Positions 14,771 through 22,530 of a stretch of DNA of 38,905 bases are shown piece by piece. This DNA comes from CBDUBH01 sp965365345 (lineage in GTDB: Bacteria; Bacteroidota; Ignavibacteria; Ignavibacteriales; SURF-24): positions 1-38,905 of the forward strand of contig CBDUBH010000024.1 of the NCBI GenBank assembly GCA_965365345.1, written 5' to 3'. The notes under the pieces were generated by a model. That model saw only the letters and a list, made by a program, of their open reading frames with translations. It had not been told where the DNA came from and searched no databases. The position numbers and the translations under genes were made by a program. The number at the start of each line of letters is the position of its first letter. Within the stretch, counting starts at the first letter, position 1.

Positions 14771-16866
14771 TGGAAAAGAAAAATCATTTGGAAATTGAAA
14801 ACAATGTGATTGTGGAAAATAACAAAAAAGTGCCCACCGGAAAGACCGATTCATTTGGCGGCTTAACAAAAAAAGAATTGATGAACGCACTCAGATTGAT
14901 GTATATGGGCAGACAAACAGATCACAAAGCGATGAATCTGCTTAAACAGGGAAAATCGTTTTTCCATATTGCCGGCGCTGGACATGAAGCTGCTCAAGTT
15001 GCCTGCGGTTTGGCAATGCGTCCCGGAATTGATTGGGGCTTTCCTTATTACCGAGACCTGTCTTTTATGCTAGCACTAGGTGTAAAATTAGAAGATATGT
15101 TTCTTCATCTTTTAGGAAAAGAAGATGACCCGATGACAGGCGGAAGACAAATGCCTTGCCATTGGGGATACAAAGAATTAAACGTGCCGACTCAATCTTC
15201 TCCAACAGGAACTCAATTTTTACAAGCTGTTGGAGTTGCTTTGGCTGAAAAAAAACGCGGCAAAGATACTGTTGTATATGTTAGCAGTGGCGAAGGTACA
15301 ACAAGTGAAGGCGAATTTCACGAAGCGGTGAATTGGGCAAGCCGTGAAAAAATTCCGGTAGTGTTTGTAATTCAAAATAACAAATATGCGATTTCAGTTC
15401 CTTGTGAAAATCAAATCGGCGGAAAAGATGCATCGGTTTCCGAAATGATGAAAGGTTATGAAAATTTATTCAGACAAAGAGTAAACGGCGGGGATTTTCT
15501 TGCAATGCATGCTGCGGCACAATCTGCTTTTAAATATGCGCGCACAGGAAAAGGTCCGGCACTAATTGAAGCAGATGTGGTACGTTTACTTTCTCATTCA
15601 TCATCAGATGACCAAAGAAAATACAGAACTCCTGAAGATATTGCAGATGATATTAAAAAATGTCCGATAGATTATTTCGCAAACTTGCTAATCAAAAAAG
15701 GAGTTTTGACTGAACTCGCTTATGAAGAATTTAAAAAAGAAATTGATAATCATATTGATGAAGCTGCTAGCTGGGGATTAAAACAAGCCGACCCAAAACC
15801 GGAAACTGCAATTAAATTTGTTTATGACGAAAGCGGAAAAGCCGATAAGTTGAATTATGAAAAAACTCAACCTAACGGAAAACCTATCGTATTGGTTGAT
15901 GCCGTAAATCATGCCCTGCGGGAAGAGATGGAAAGAAACGATAAAATTTATGTTTTCGGCGAAGATGTTGCCGATGGTAAAGGTGGTGTTTTTACTGCCA
16001 CAAAAGGTCTTTCGACTCAATTCGGTAATGAAAGAGTTTTTAATTCGCCGCTTGCCGAAGCTTCAATTGTCGGTGTTGCAACCGGAATGGCGTTAGCAGG
16101 ATTAAAACCGGTTATTGAAATTCAATTTGGTGACTATATTTGGCCAGCGTTCATGCAATACAGAGATGAAGTTGCAACTTACAGATACCGTTCAAATAAT
16201 TTTTGGGAATCTCCCGTAGTTTCAAGAGTTGCTGTTGGCGGTTATATTCATGGCGGACTTTTCCACAGTCAAAATATTGAAGCGTTCTTTGCACACATTC
16301 CCGGAATTAAAATCGCTTATCCTTCAAATGCTGCTGATGCAAAAGGATTATTAAAAACCGCATGCAGATTAAACGATCCGGTAATGTTTTTAGAACATAA
16401 AGGATTGTACAGACAAAGTTATGCAATTGCACCTGAACCGGATGCAGAATATCTTCTTCCTTTCGGCAAAGCAAAAGTTGTAAAAGAAGGAAGCGATTTA
16501 ACTGTTGTTGCATGGGGAGCAATGGTTCATGAGGCAAATTTTGCAATTTCAAAATTGAAAGATGAAGGATTTTCAGTTGAACTGATTGATATTAGAACAA
16601 TAATTCCTTTAGATGAAAAAACAATTTTTGATTCAGTTAAAAAAACCGGAAAAGCAGTTATAATTCATGAAGATATTTTAACAGGCGGATTCGGAGCCGA
16701 AATATCAGCAAGAATCACGGATAATTGTTTCCAGTATTTGGATGGACCTGTTAAAAGAATTGGCGCTTTGGATGCACATATTCCATATCATCCGAAATTG
16801 GAAAATACCGTATTACCGACAAGAGATAAAATTTATAATTCACTTAAAGAACAACTTTTATATTAA
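14770..16866 (+). CDS. 2-oxoacid (pyruvate or branched-chain) dehydrogenase E1, alpha-beta fusion
   Basis: The thiamine-diphosphate-dependent E1 component, with both subunits joined in one chain of 698 residues. Residues about 30-350 are the alpha part, with GAGHEAAQVACG (69-80) and the TPP/Mg motif GEGTTSEGEF...IQNNKYAIS (174 onward). Here the usual GDG is GEG. Residues about 365-698 are the beta part, with VFGEDVADGKGGVF and FNSPLAEASIVGVATGMA, ending in the transketolase C-terminal domain. Heterotetrameric E1 enzymes normally use two genes. The neighbours (E3, lipB, E2, lipA) confirm the complex. Pyruvate is the likeliest substrate given its central role, but a branched-chain substrate cannot be excluded. 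Confidence 0.92.
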   Translation: MEKKNHLEIENNVIVENNKKVPTGKTDSFGGLTKKELMNALRLMYMGRQTDHKAMNLLKQGKSFFHIAGAGHEAAQVACGLAMRPGIDWGFPYYRDLSFMLALGVKLEDMFLHLLGKEDDPMTGGRQMPCHWGYKELNVPTQSSPTGTQFLQAVGVALAEKKRGKDTVVYVSSGEGTTSEGEFHEAVNWASREKIPVVFVIQNNKYAISVPCENQIGGKDASVSEMMKGYENLFRQRVNGGDFLAMHAAAQSAFKYARTGKGPALIEADVVRLLSHSSSDDQRKYRTPEDIADDIKKCPIDYFANLLIKKGVLTELAYEEFKKEIDNHIDEAASWGLKQADPKPETAIKFVYDESGKADKLNYEKTQPNGKPIVLVDAVNHALREEMERNDKIYVFGEDVADGKGGVFTATKGLSTQFGNERVFNSPLAEASIVGVATGMALAGLKPVIEIQFGDYIWPAFMQYRDEVATYRYRSNNFWESPVVSRVAVGGYIHGGLFHSQNIEAFFAHIPGIKIAYPSNAADAKGLLKTACRLNDPVMFLEHKGLYRQSYAIAPEPDAEYLLPFGKAKVVKEGSDLTVVAWGAMVHEANFAISKLKDEGFSVELIDIRTIIPLDEKTIFDSVKKTGKAVIIHEDILTGGFGAEISARITDNCFQYLDGPVKRIGALDAHIPYHPKLENTVLPTRDKIYNSLKEQLLY

Positions 16867-16895
16867 AAGTATAAAATTCTATTTGGAGGCTCCTA

Positions 16896-18557
16896 ATGAA
16901 AGTTGATGTTATAATGCCCAAAATGGGAGAAAGTATTAACGAAGGAACAATTATCAAGTGGCATAAAAAAGTAGGGGACCATGTTAAACGTGATGAGATT
17001 TTATTTGAAATAAGCACCGATAAAGTTGATACAGAAATTCCTTCACCTGAAGAAGGAATTTTACAGGAAATTAAAGTTTACGAACAGGAAACAGTTGAAG
17101 TAGATACCGTAGTTGCAATCCTTGAAACAAATGGAAAATCAGAAGCCAAAGATTCAAAGGAAAATCAGGAAGTACAAAAACCTAAAGAAGAAAAATCCAC
17201 AAAACAGGTCGGTGGAAATTTGATTGATATCCCAATGCCGAAAATGGGTGAGTCGGTTATGGAAGGAACTATCATTAAATGGCATAAAAAAATTGGTGAT
17301 GTTGTAAAAAAAGATGAAACTCTTTTTGAAATCAGTACTGATAAAGTTGATACCGAAGTTCCATCTCCGGAAGAAGGAACTTTAGCCGAAATTTTAGTTA
17401 GTGAACAGGAAACTGTGGAAGTCGGAACTGTTGTTGCGAAAATTTCATCGAAAAGCGGCGTTCAAAAAGAAAGTTCACCTCAAACTTCCGCACCGCAAAA
17501 AGAAGAAAAACAAATTGTTACAGAAGGAAAATCCGAACTTGAGCAAACTCAAAATGTTCAGCCGGAAAGCAGACCACAACAAAAAGTCGAACATTCCGGA
17601 AATCGTTTCTATTCACCGTTAGTAATGAATATCGCTCAAAAAGAAAATGTTTCTTATGATGAATTGGAGCAAATTGAAGGAAGCGGAGTTGAAGGCAGAG
17701 TTACAAAAAAAGATATTCTTCAATATTTGGAAGATAGAAAAAAAAGCGACGCACCGAAACCCCAGCAAAAACAAGTTCAAACCAAGCCGCAGGAATCATA
17801 TTCAGTTGAACAAAAGCAAGAGCCGGCTCGTCAATCTTTCCAGTCTTCAAATGATGTTGAATTAATTCCAATGGATAACATCCGTCAGAAAATAATGCAT
17901 CATATGGTTCAAAGCAGAGATACTTCCGTTCATGTAAGCGGAATTATTGAAGTTGACATGACAAAAATTGACAATTTTATCAAAAATAATAAAGAAAATT
18001 TCTTAAACAGAGAAAACATAAAATTAACTTACATGCCTTTTATTGCGTATGCGTGCGTTAATGCGCTAAAAGCATATCCGTATGTAAATTCATCACTTGA
18101 TGGCACTAATATTGCAGTAAAAAAATACATTAACTTAGGTTTTGCGGTTGCCGTTGAACCGAACGGATTGATTGTTCCGAATATCAAAAACGCTGATGAT
18201 AAAAATATACGCGGTTTGGCAAAAGCGATCGGTGAATTAAGTTATAAATCGAGAAATAAAAAACTTTCTCCTGATGATATTTCAGGCGGAACTTTTACAA
18301 TTACAAATTACGGCGTTTTCGGAACTTTATTTGGAAATCCAATAATAAATCAACCCGAAGTTGCAATTTTGGGTGTTGGCTCAATAACTAAAAAACCTGT
18401 TGTAATAGAAGTTGATGGAAGTGATGTTATTGCTATAAGATCTATGATGTATTTATCTTTAAGTCACGATCACAGAATAATTGACGGAATGCTCGGCGGC
18501 AAATTCTTAAAGCATATTAAAGATACTCTGGAAAATTTTGATACAAATTTAATTTAG
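16896..18557 (+). CDS. 2-oxoacid dehydrogenase E2 (dihydrolipoyl acyltransferase), two lipoyl domains
   Basis: The core acyltransferase of the complex, 553 residues. There are two tandem lipoyl domains with nearly the same lipoylation site, STDKVDTE, at K43 and K150. Charged, Gln/Pro/Lys-rich linkers separate these from a peripheral-subunit-binding domain (about 238-280, YSPLVMNIAQKENV and GSGVEGRVTKKDI). The catalytic domain follows (about 322-553) with the active-site motif H526-RII-D530-G. GGAGG eight bases before ATG 16896 is a strong ribosome binding site; the spacer from E1 is 29 bases. The two lipoyl domains are the targets of LipB and LipA encoded on either side. Confidence 0.95.
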   Translation: MKVDVIMPKMGESINEGTIIKWHKKVGDHVKRDEILFEISTDKVDTEIPSPEEGILQEIKVYEQETVEVDTVVAILETNGKSEAKDSKENQEVQKPKEEKSTKQVGGNLIDIPMPKMGESVMEGTIIKWHKKIGDVVKKDETLFEISTDKVDTEVPSPEEGTLAEILVSEQETVEVGTVVAKISSKSGVQKESSPQTSAPQKEEKQIVTEGKSELEQTQNVQPESRPQQKVEHSGNRFYSPLVMNIAQKENVSYDELEQIEGSGVEGRVTKKDILQYLEDRKKSDAPKPQQKQVQTKPQESYSVEQKQEPARQSFQSSNDVELIPMDNIRQKIMHHMVQSRDTSVHVSGIIEVDMTKIDNFIKNNKENFLNRENIKLTYMPFIAYACVNALKAYPYVNSSLDGTNIAVKKYINLGFAVAVEPNGLIVPNIKNADDKNIRGLAKAIGELSYKSRNKKLSPDDISGGTFTITNYGVFGTLFGNPIINQPEVAILGVGSITKKPVVIEVDGSDVIAIRSMMYLSLSHDHRIIDGMLGGKFLKHIKDTLENFDTNLI

Positions 18558-18611
18558 TTTTTGTAAATTTGTACTCCCGGTCTTTAATATTGAAATGTTG
18601 AAAGGAAAATT

Positions 18612-19535
18612 GTGATAAATAAACATCAGCAAACGTTCAAAGAAAATGTTGAAAAAGATAAACAACCGATTGGAAAAAGACCTGATTGGCTAAAAGTTAA
18701 ATTGCCAACTGGCTCAAATTTCAAAGATGTTTATCAATTGATGCGAAAAGCAAAATTGAACACTGTTTGTGAAGAAGCTAAATGTCCTAATATCGGTGAA
18801 TGTTGGAATCACAGAACTGCAACTTTTATGATCTTAGGTGATACTTGTACAAGAAGTTGTGGGTTTTGTAATGTGAAAGTCGGAATGCCAAACGAATTGG
18901 ATTTAGATGAACCTAGAAGAGTTGCCGAAGCTGTTGAAGATTTACAATTAAGACATGTTGTTATAACTTCGGTAAACAGAGATGAATTAAAAGATGGTGG
19001 TGCTTCTATTTTTTCTGAAACAGTAAAAATGATAAGACAAAGAATGCCTGAATGTACTGTGGAAATTTTGATTCCGGATTTCAGAGGTTCAGTTGAAGCT
19101 TTCGAAATTATAAATCAAAATCCGCCCGATATTTTGAATCATAATCTTGAAACAGTTCCGAGATTGTATCACGCTGTTCGTCCGCAGGCAAAATATGAAA
19201 GAAGTCTTGAACTTATAAAATGGTTCAATGAAAAAGGTTTAAGGACAAAAAGTGGAATAATGGTCGGAATTGGCGAAAAAAATGAAGAAGTTATTGAATT
19301 GATGAAAGATCTTTATGCTCACGGTTGCGATATTTTAACGATAGGACAGTATCTTCAACCAACAAAAATTCATCTTCCGGTTGATAGATATGTAACCTTG
19401 GAAGAGTTCAAATTTTTCAAAGACGAAGGATTAAAAATGGGATTTAAAGCTGTTGAATCCTCGCCTTTAGTAAGAAGTTCTTATCATGCAGATAAGCACG
19501 CACGGGATATTTATGAAAGCAATATTCAAAAATAA
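18612..19535 (+). CDS. lipA: Lipoyl synthase LipA (radical SAM)
   Basis: Inserts two sulfur atoms into octanoylated lipoyl domains. Both clusters are visible: the auxiliary cluster CX4CX5C (C53, C58, C64), which is sacrificed as the sulfur source, and the SAM cluster CX3CX2C (C79, C83, C86). ESSPLVRSSYHA near the C-terminus is the conserved RSSY region that ligates the auxiliary cluster. At 307 residues the length is normal. The start is GTG 18612 with AAAGGAAA just upstream. It is the last gene of the lpdA-lipB-E1-E2-lipA run and is followed by a strong terminator. Confidence 0.97.
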   Translation: MINKHQQTFKENVEKDKQPIGKRPDWLKVKLPTGSNFKDVYQLMRKAKLNTVCEEAKCPNIGECWNHRTATFMILGDTCTRSCGFCNVKVGMPNELDLDEPRRVAEAVEDLQLRHVVITSVNRDELKDGGASIFSETVKMIRQRMPECTVEILIPDFRGSVEAFEIINQNPPDILNHNLETVPRLYHAVRPQAKYERSLELIKWFNEKGLRTKSGIMVGIGEKNEEVIELMKDLYAHGCDILTIGQYLQPTKIHLPVDRYVTLEEFKFFKDEGLKMGFKAVESSPLVRSSYHADKHARDIYESNIQK

Positions 19536-19570
19536 TAACATTATCCAAATAAAAAGTATAATTTGCAAAA

Positions 19571-19606
19571 AAAGGTTACCCCAAACGGTAACCTTTTTAA
19601 TTTTTA
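19571..19606 (+). terminator. Rho-independent terminator after lipA
   Basis: AAAGGTTACC (19571-19580) pairs with GGTAACCTTT (19587-19596) across the loop CCAAAC, followed by TTAATTTTT. It separates the dehydrogenase complex genes from the ferredoxin oxidoreductase genes. Confidence 0.9.
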
Positions 19607-19631
19607 AATAATAATACGTGAGGTCTTAATT

Positions 19632-19916
19632 ATGGCTAAAGTCAAAGGCGATATCATAGTTGATATTGAAAAATGCAAGGGGTGCGAACTTTGCTCCGTA
19701 GCATGTCCTCAAGATGCTTTAGAATTATCCAAACAAATTAATACAAAAGGGTACAGATACATTGTAAAAATAGATGATAGTTGTACCGGTTGTTTAAACT
19801 GCTCGCTTGTTTGTCCTGAAGCTATTATCAAAGTTTACAGAAAGAAACTTGATAGTAAAGTGCCGGTTGCTACAATTTCCAATGTTACTCAAGATATAAC
19901 AGTGAGGGTGGACTAA
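19632..19916 (+). CDS. 2-oxoacid:ferredoxin oxidoreductase, ferredoxin-like delta subunit
   Basis: A 94-residue 2[4Fe-4S] ferredoxin-type subunit. The two cluster motifs are CX2CX2CX3C at C15-C18-C21-C25 and C51-C54-C57-C61, each followed by Pro. It carries electrons from the TPP-containing core to free ferredoxin. It leads a tight four-gene set: its TAA overlaps the next ATG by one base. The order delta-alpha-beta-gamma is that of VOR/KOR-type oxidoreductases. GTGAGG lies about nine bases upstream of the start. Only a 25-base gap separates it from the terminator after lipA, so its promoter must lie close to or within that terminator region. Confidence 0.9.
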   Translation: MAKVKGDIIVDIEKCKGCELCSVACPQDALELSKQINTKGYRYIVKIDDSCTGCLNCSLVCPEAIIKVYRKKLDSKVPVATISNVTQDITVRVD

Positions 19917-20986
19917 TGAAAGAATTAAGATTAATGAAAGGAAACGAAGCCTTAGCCGAAGCCTCTATCCGTTACGGATGTGATGCTTATTTTGGTTATC
20001 CGATTACTCCTCAATCAGAAGTTTTGGAATACTTAAGTAATGAAGCTTATAAAAGAACCGGAATGGTTGTGCTTCAAGCTGAAAGCGAAGTCGCTTCAAT
20101 TAATATGGTTTACGGTGCTGCAGGAACTGGTAAAAAAGTTTATACCTCTTCTTCAAGTCCGGGAATGAGTTTAATGCAAGAAGGAATTTCTTACATTGCT
20201 TGCGCTGAACTTCCTTGTTTATTAGTAAATGTTATGCGTGGCGGTCCTGGATTAGGCACAATTCAACCTTCGCAAGGTGATTATTTTCAGACAGTAAAGG
20301 GCGGCGGACACGGAGATTACAAATTATTAACTTTAGCTCCTTCAACGGTTCAGGAAATGGTAGATTTTGTTGGATTAGGTTTTGATTTAGCATTTAAATA
20401 CAGAAATCCTGTTATGATTCTAACAGATGGCGCGCTTGGGCAAATGATGGAAAAAGTTGAACTACCTGAACAGCAGGAAAGACATTTTGAAATACAGCCA
20501 TGGGCAACTATCGGAAAACCAAAAGAAAGAGAAAGAAACATTATAACTTCTCTTCATATTGAACCTGATAAAATGGAAGAAATAAATCATCATCTTCAAG
20601 CGAAATATAAAGAAATTGAAAAGAACGAAACCCGCTTTGAAAAAATTATGTGTGAAGATGCAGATTATGTAATTACAGCTTTTGGATTAGTTGCAAGAAT
20701 TGCTACCAAAGCTGCGCAACTTGCACGTGCAAAAGGATTGAAAGTAGGCGTTTTCAGACCGATTACATTATTCCCGTTTCCTTATGATGAATTAAATAAA
20801 ATTGCCGATAAAGTAAATGGAATTTTAGATGTTGAAATGAACGCAGGACAAATGGTTGAAGATGTAAGATTAGCGGTAAACGGAAAAACTAAAGTTGAAT
20901 TTCACGGAAGAATGGGCGGTATTGTTCCTACTCCTGAAGAAATTCTTGCAAAATTAGAAGAAAAATTAGTGGGAGAATTAGTATGA
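19916..20986 (+). CDS. 2-oxoacid:ferredoxin oxidoreductase alpha subunit (VorB/KorA type)
   Basis: The pyrimidine-binding and transketolase C-domain subunit of a CoA-dependent 2-oxoacid:ferredoxin oxidoreductase, 356 residues. LMKGNEALAEASIRYGCDAYFGYPITPQSEVLEY opens the protein and is the conserved start of this subunit; SSSSPGMSLMQEGISY (about 77-92) and MRGGPGLGTIQPSQGDYF (about 106-123) are further conserved blocks. The short form without the fused gamma domain suits the 2-ketoisovalerate (Vor) or 2-oxoglutarate (Kor) type; I cannot choose between these substrates from sequence alone. It overlaps the beta gene by four bases. Confidence 0.9.
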   Translation: MKELRLMKGNEALAEASIRYGCDAYFGYPITPQSEVLEYLSNEAYKRTGMVVLQAESEVASINMVYGAAGTGKKVYTSSSSPGMSLMQEGISYIACAELPCLLVNVMRGGPGLGTIQPSQGDYFQTVKGGGHGDYKLLTLAPSTVQEMVDFVGLGFDLAFKYRNPVMILTDGALGQMMEKVELPEQQERHFEIQPWATIGKPKERERNIITSLHIEPDKMEEINHHLQAKYKEIEKNETRFEKIMCEDADYVITAFGLVARIATKAAQLARAKGLKVGVFRPITLFPFPYDELNKIADKVNGILDVEMNAGQMVEDVRLAVNGKTKVEFHGRMGGIVPTPEEILAKLEEKLVGELV

Positions 20987-21804
20987 ACGAAAAAAGAATG
21001 ATAGAAGATCAGCATCTTGAAACTTTGATTGCCGAAGAAAGCATTTGCAATCAAGAAAATATAGTCTATGATCGTCCCGAAACTCTTACTGATACTCCTT
21101 TTCATTATTGTCCGGGATGCGGGCACGGAGTTGCTCACAGAATAATTGCCGAAGTAATTGCCGAAATGGGAATTCAGGCTGACACAATTGGTGTTGCTCC
21201 GGTAGGATGCTCGGTTTTTGCTTACAAATATTTTAATATAGATATGCAGGAAGCAGCTCACGGAAGAGCTTCCGCAGTAGCAACAGGAATTAAAAGAGTA
21301 CTTCCTGAAAAATTTGTCTTCTCTTATCAAGGTGATGGAGACTTAGCCGCAATCGGAACAGCTGAAACAATTCACACTTGCAATCGCGGTGAAAATATTT
21401 TAATAGTTTTTATCAATAATGGTATTTATGGTATGACCGGCGGACAAATGGCTCCTACAACTTTACCCGGAATGAAATCAACAACTTCACCTTTTGGTAG
21501 AGATGTTCAATCGATGGGCTCTCCTTTAAAAATTACAGAAATGGTAGCGACTTTACCGGGCGTTTATTACGCTGCAAGAACTGCAGTTAACACTCCGGCT
21601 AATGTTAGAAAAGCAAAAAAAGCAATCCAAAAAGGATTTGAATATCAAAAATTAAACAAAGGTTTATCTTTTGTTGAAATTGTTTCAAATTGCCCATCAA
21701 ACTGGAAAATGACTCCGGTTCAATCAAACAAGTGGTTAGAAGAAAACATGCTTCCTTTTTATCCGCTTGGTGAAATTAAAGTGCCAAATGAAAAGGAGAA
21801 ATAA
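20983..21804 (+). CDS. 2-oxoacid:ferredoxin oxidoreductase beta subunit (TPP-binding)
   Basis: The thiamine-diphosphate-binding subunit, 273 residues. CPGCGHG (43-49) is the conserved entry motif, C76 lies in VGCSVFAYKYF, and the TPP/Mg motif is GDGD (117-120) followed by INNGIYGMTGGQ (144-155). The N-terminus has about 40 residues before CPGCGHG, somewhat longer than many homologs; M6 is a possible later start, but the ATGA overlap with the alpha gene supports 20983. Two bases separate its stop from the gamma gene. It works with the delta, alpha and gamma subunits encoded alongside it. Confidence 0.92.
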   Translation: MNEKRMIEDQHLETLIAEESICNQENIVYDRPETLTDTPFHYCPGCGHGVAHRIIAEVIAEMGIQADTIGVAPVGCSVFAYKYFNIDMQEAAHGRASAVATGIKRVLPEKFVFSYQGDGDLAAIGTAETIHTCNRGENILIVFINNGIYGMTGGQMAPTTLPGMKSTTSPFGRDVQSMGSPLKITEMVATLPGVYYAARTAVNTPANVRKAKKAIQKGFEYQKLNKGLSFVEIVSNCPSNWKMTPVQSNKWLEENMLPFYPLGEIKVPNEKEK

Positions 21805-21806
21805 AA

Positions 21807-22364
21807 ATGACTGAAGAAATTATTATAGCCGGATTTGGCGGACAAGGCGTTCTTTCAATGGGACAAATTCTTTGCTACTCCGGTGTTATGGAAAATAAAG
21901 AAGTTAGCTGGATGCCTTCATACGGACCGGAAATGCGCGGCGGAACTGCAAATTGTATAGCAATTATAAGTGATACTCAAATCAGTTCACCGATTCTTAC
22001 AAAATTTGATACAGTTATTGCACTTAATCAGCCTTCAGTTGATAAATTTGAAAGTGCTGTAAAACCCGGTGGATTATTAATTTACGAAAAAGCTACCGTT
22101 ATAAATCCTCCGACAAGAACTGATATTGATATTGTTGGAATAGATGCAGGAAATGAAGCTGCAAAAATGAACAACACAAAAATTATGAATATGATTGTTC
22201 TTGGTGCATTTTTGAAAAAGAAACCGATAATTCCAATGGAAAGTATTTCCAAAGGACTGAAAAAAGTTTTACCTGAAAGATATCATAATTTAATTCCTTT
22301 AAATGAGCAGGCATTAAAAAGAGGAATGGAATTGGTTGAAGAATTAGAAAAAACTTCAGTATAA
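21807..22364 (+). CDS. 2-oxoacid:ferredoxin oxidoreductase gamma subunit
   Basis: A 185-residue gamma subunit. The start IIIAGFGGQGVLSMGQIL is the typical GxGGQGV motif, followed by SWMPSYGPEMRGGTANC (about 32-48), the most conserved stretch of the family. AAGGAG (21793-21798) is the ribosome binding site, inside the end of the beta gene. It completes a four-subunit enzyme that makes acyl-CoA and reduced ferredoxin, or runs in reverse as a reductive carboxylation. A terminator follows 23 bases after the stop. Confidence 0.93.
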   Translation: MTEEIIIAGFGGQGVLSMGQILCYSGVMENKEVSWMPSYGPEMRGGTANCIAIISDTQISSPILTKFDTVIALNQPSVDKFESAVKPGGLLIYEKATVINPPTRTDIDIVGIDAGNEAAKMNNTKIMNMIVLGAFLKKKPIIPMESISKGLKKVLPERYHNLIPLNEQALKRGMELVEELEKTSV

Positions 22365-22387
22365 ATTTGTTTCAATCTAGATTTGTA

Positions 22388-22420
22388 AGGCGGATTTTTT
22401 AAATCCGCTTTTTTATTTTT
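22388..22420 (+). terminator. Rho-independent terminator after the oxidoreductase genes
   Basis: GCGGATTT (22390-22397) pairs with AAATCCGC (22401-22408) across a 3-base loop, followed by TTTTTTATTTTTT. It isolates the metabolic genes from the surface block that starts at 22531. Confidence 0.9.
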
Positions 22421-22530
22421 TAAAAATCATTCTATTCAAACTATTAACAAAAAATTAATTTTAATTTGATTGCCAATTTAAATTTAAATTGTGTATTTTT
22501 TCGGTACCTTTTAAAGTAAGTTTGGGTGGC

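Noticed and set aside
20902..21330. 142-codon minus-strand reading frame
   Set aside because: It is antisense to the conserved alpha and beta oxidoreductase genes and has a composition typical of a shadow frame.
22489..22530. Upstream GTG start for the first surface protein
   Set aside because: It would put 14 residues before a clear signal peptide that begins at ATG 22531.
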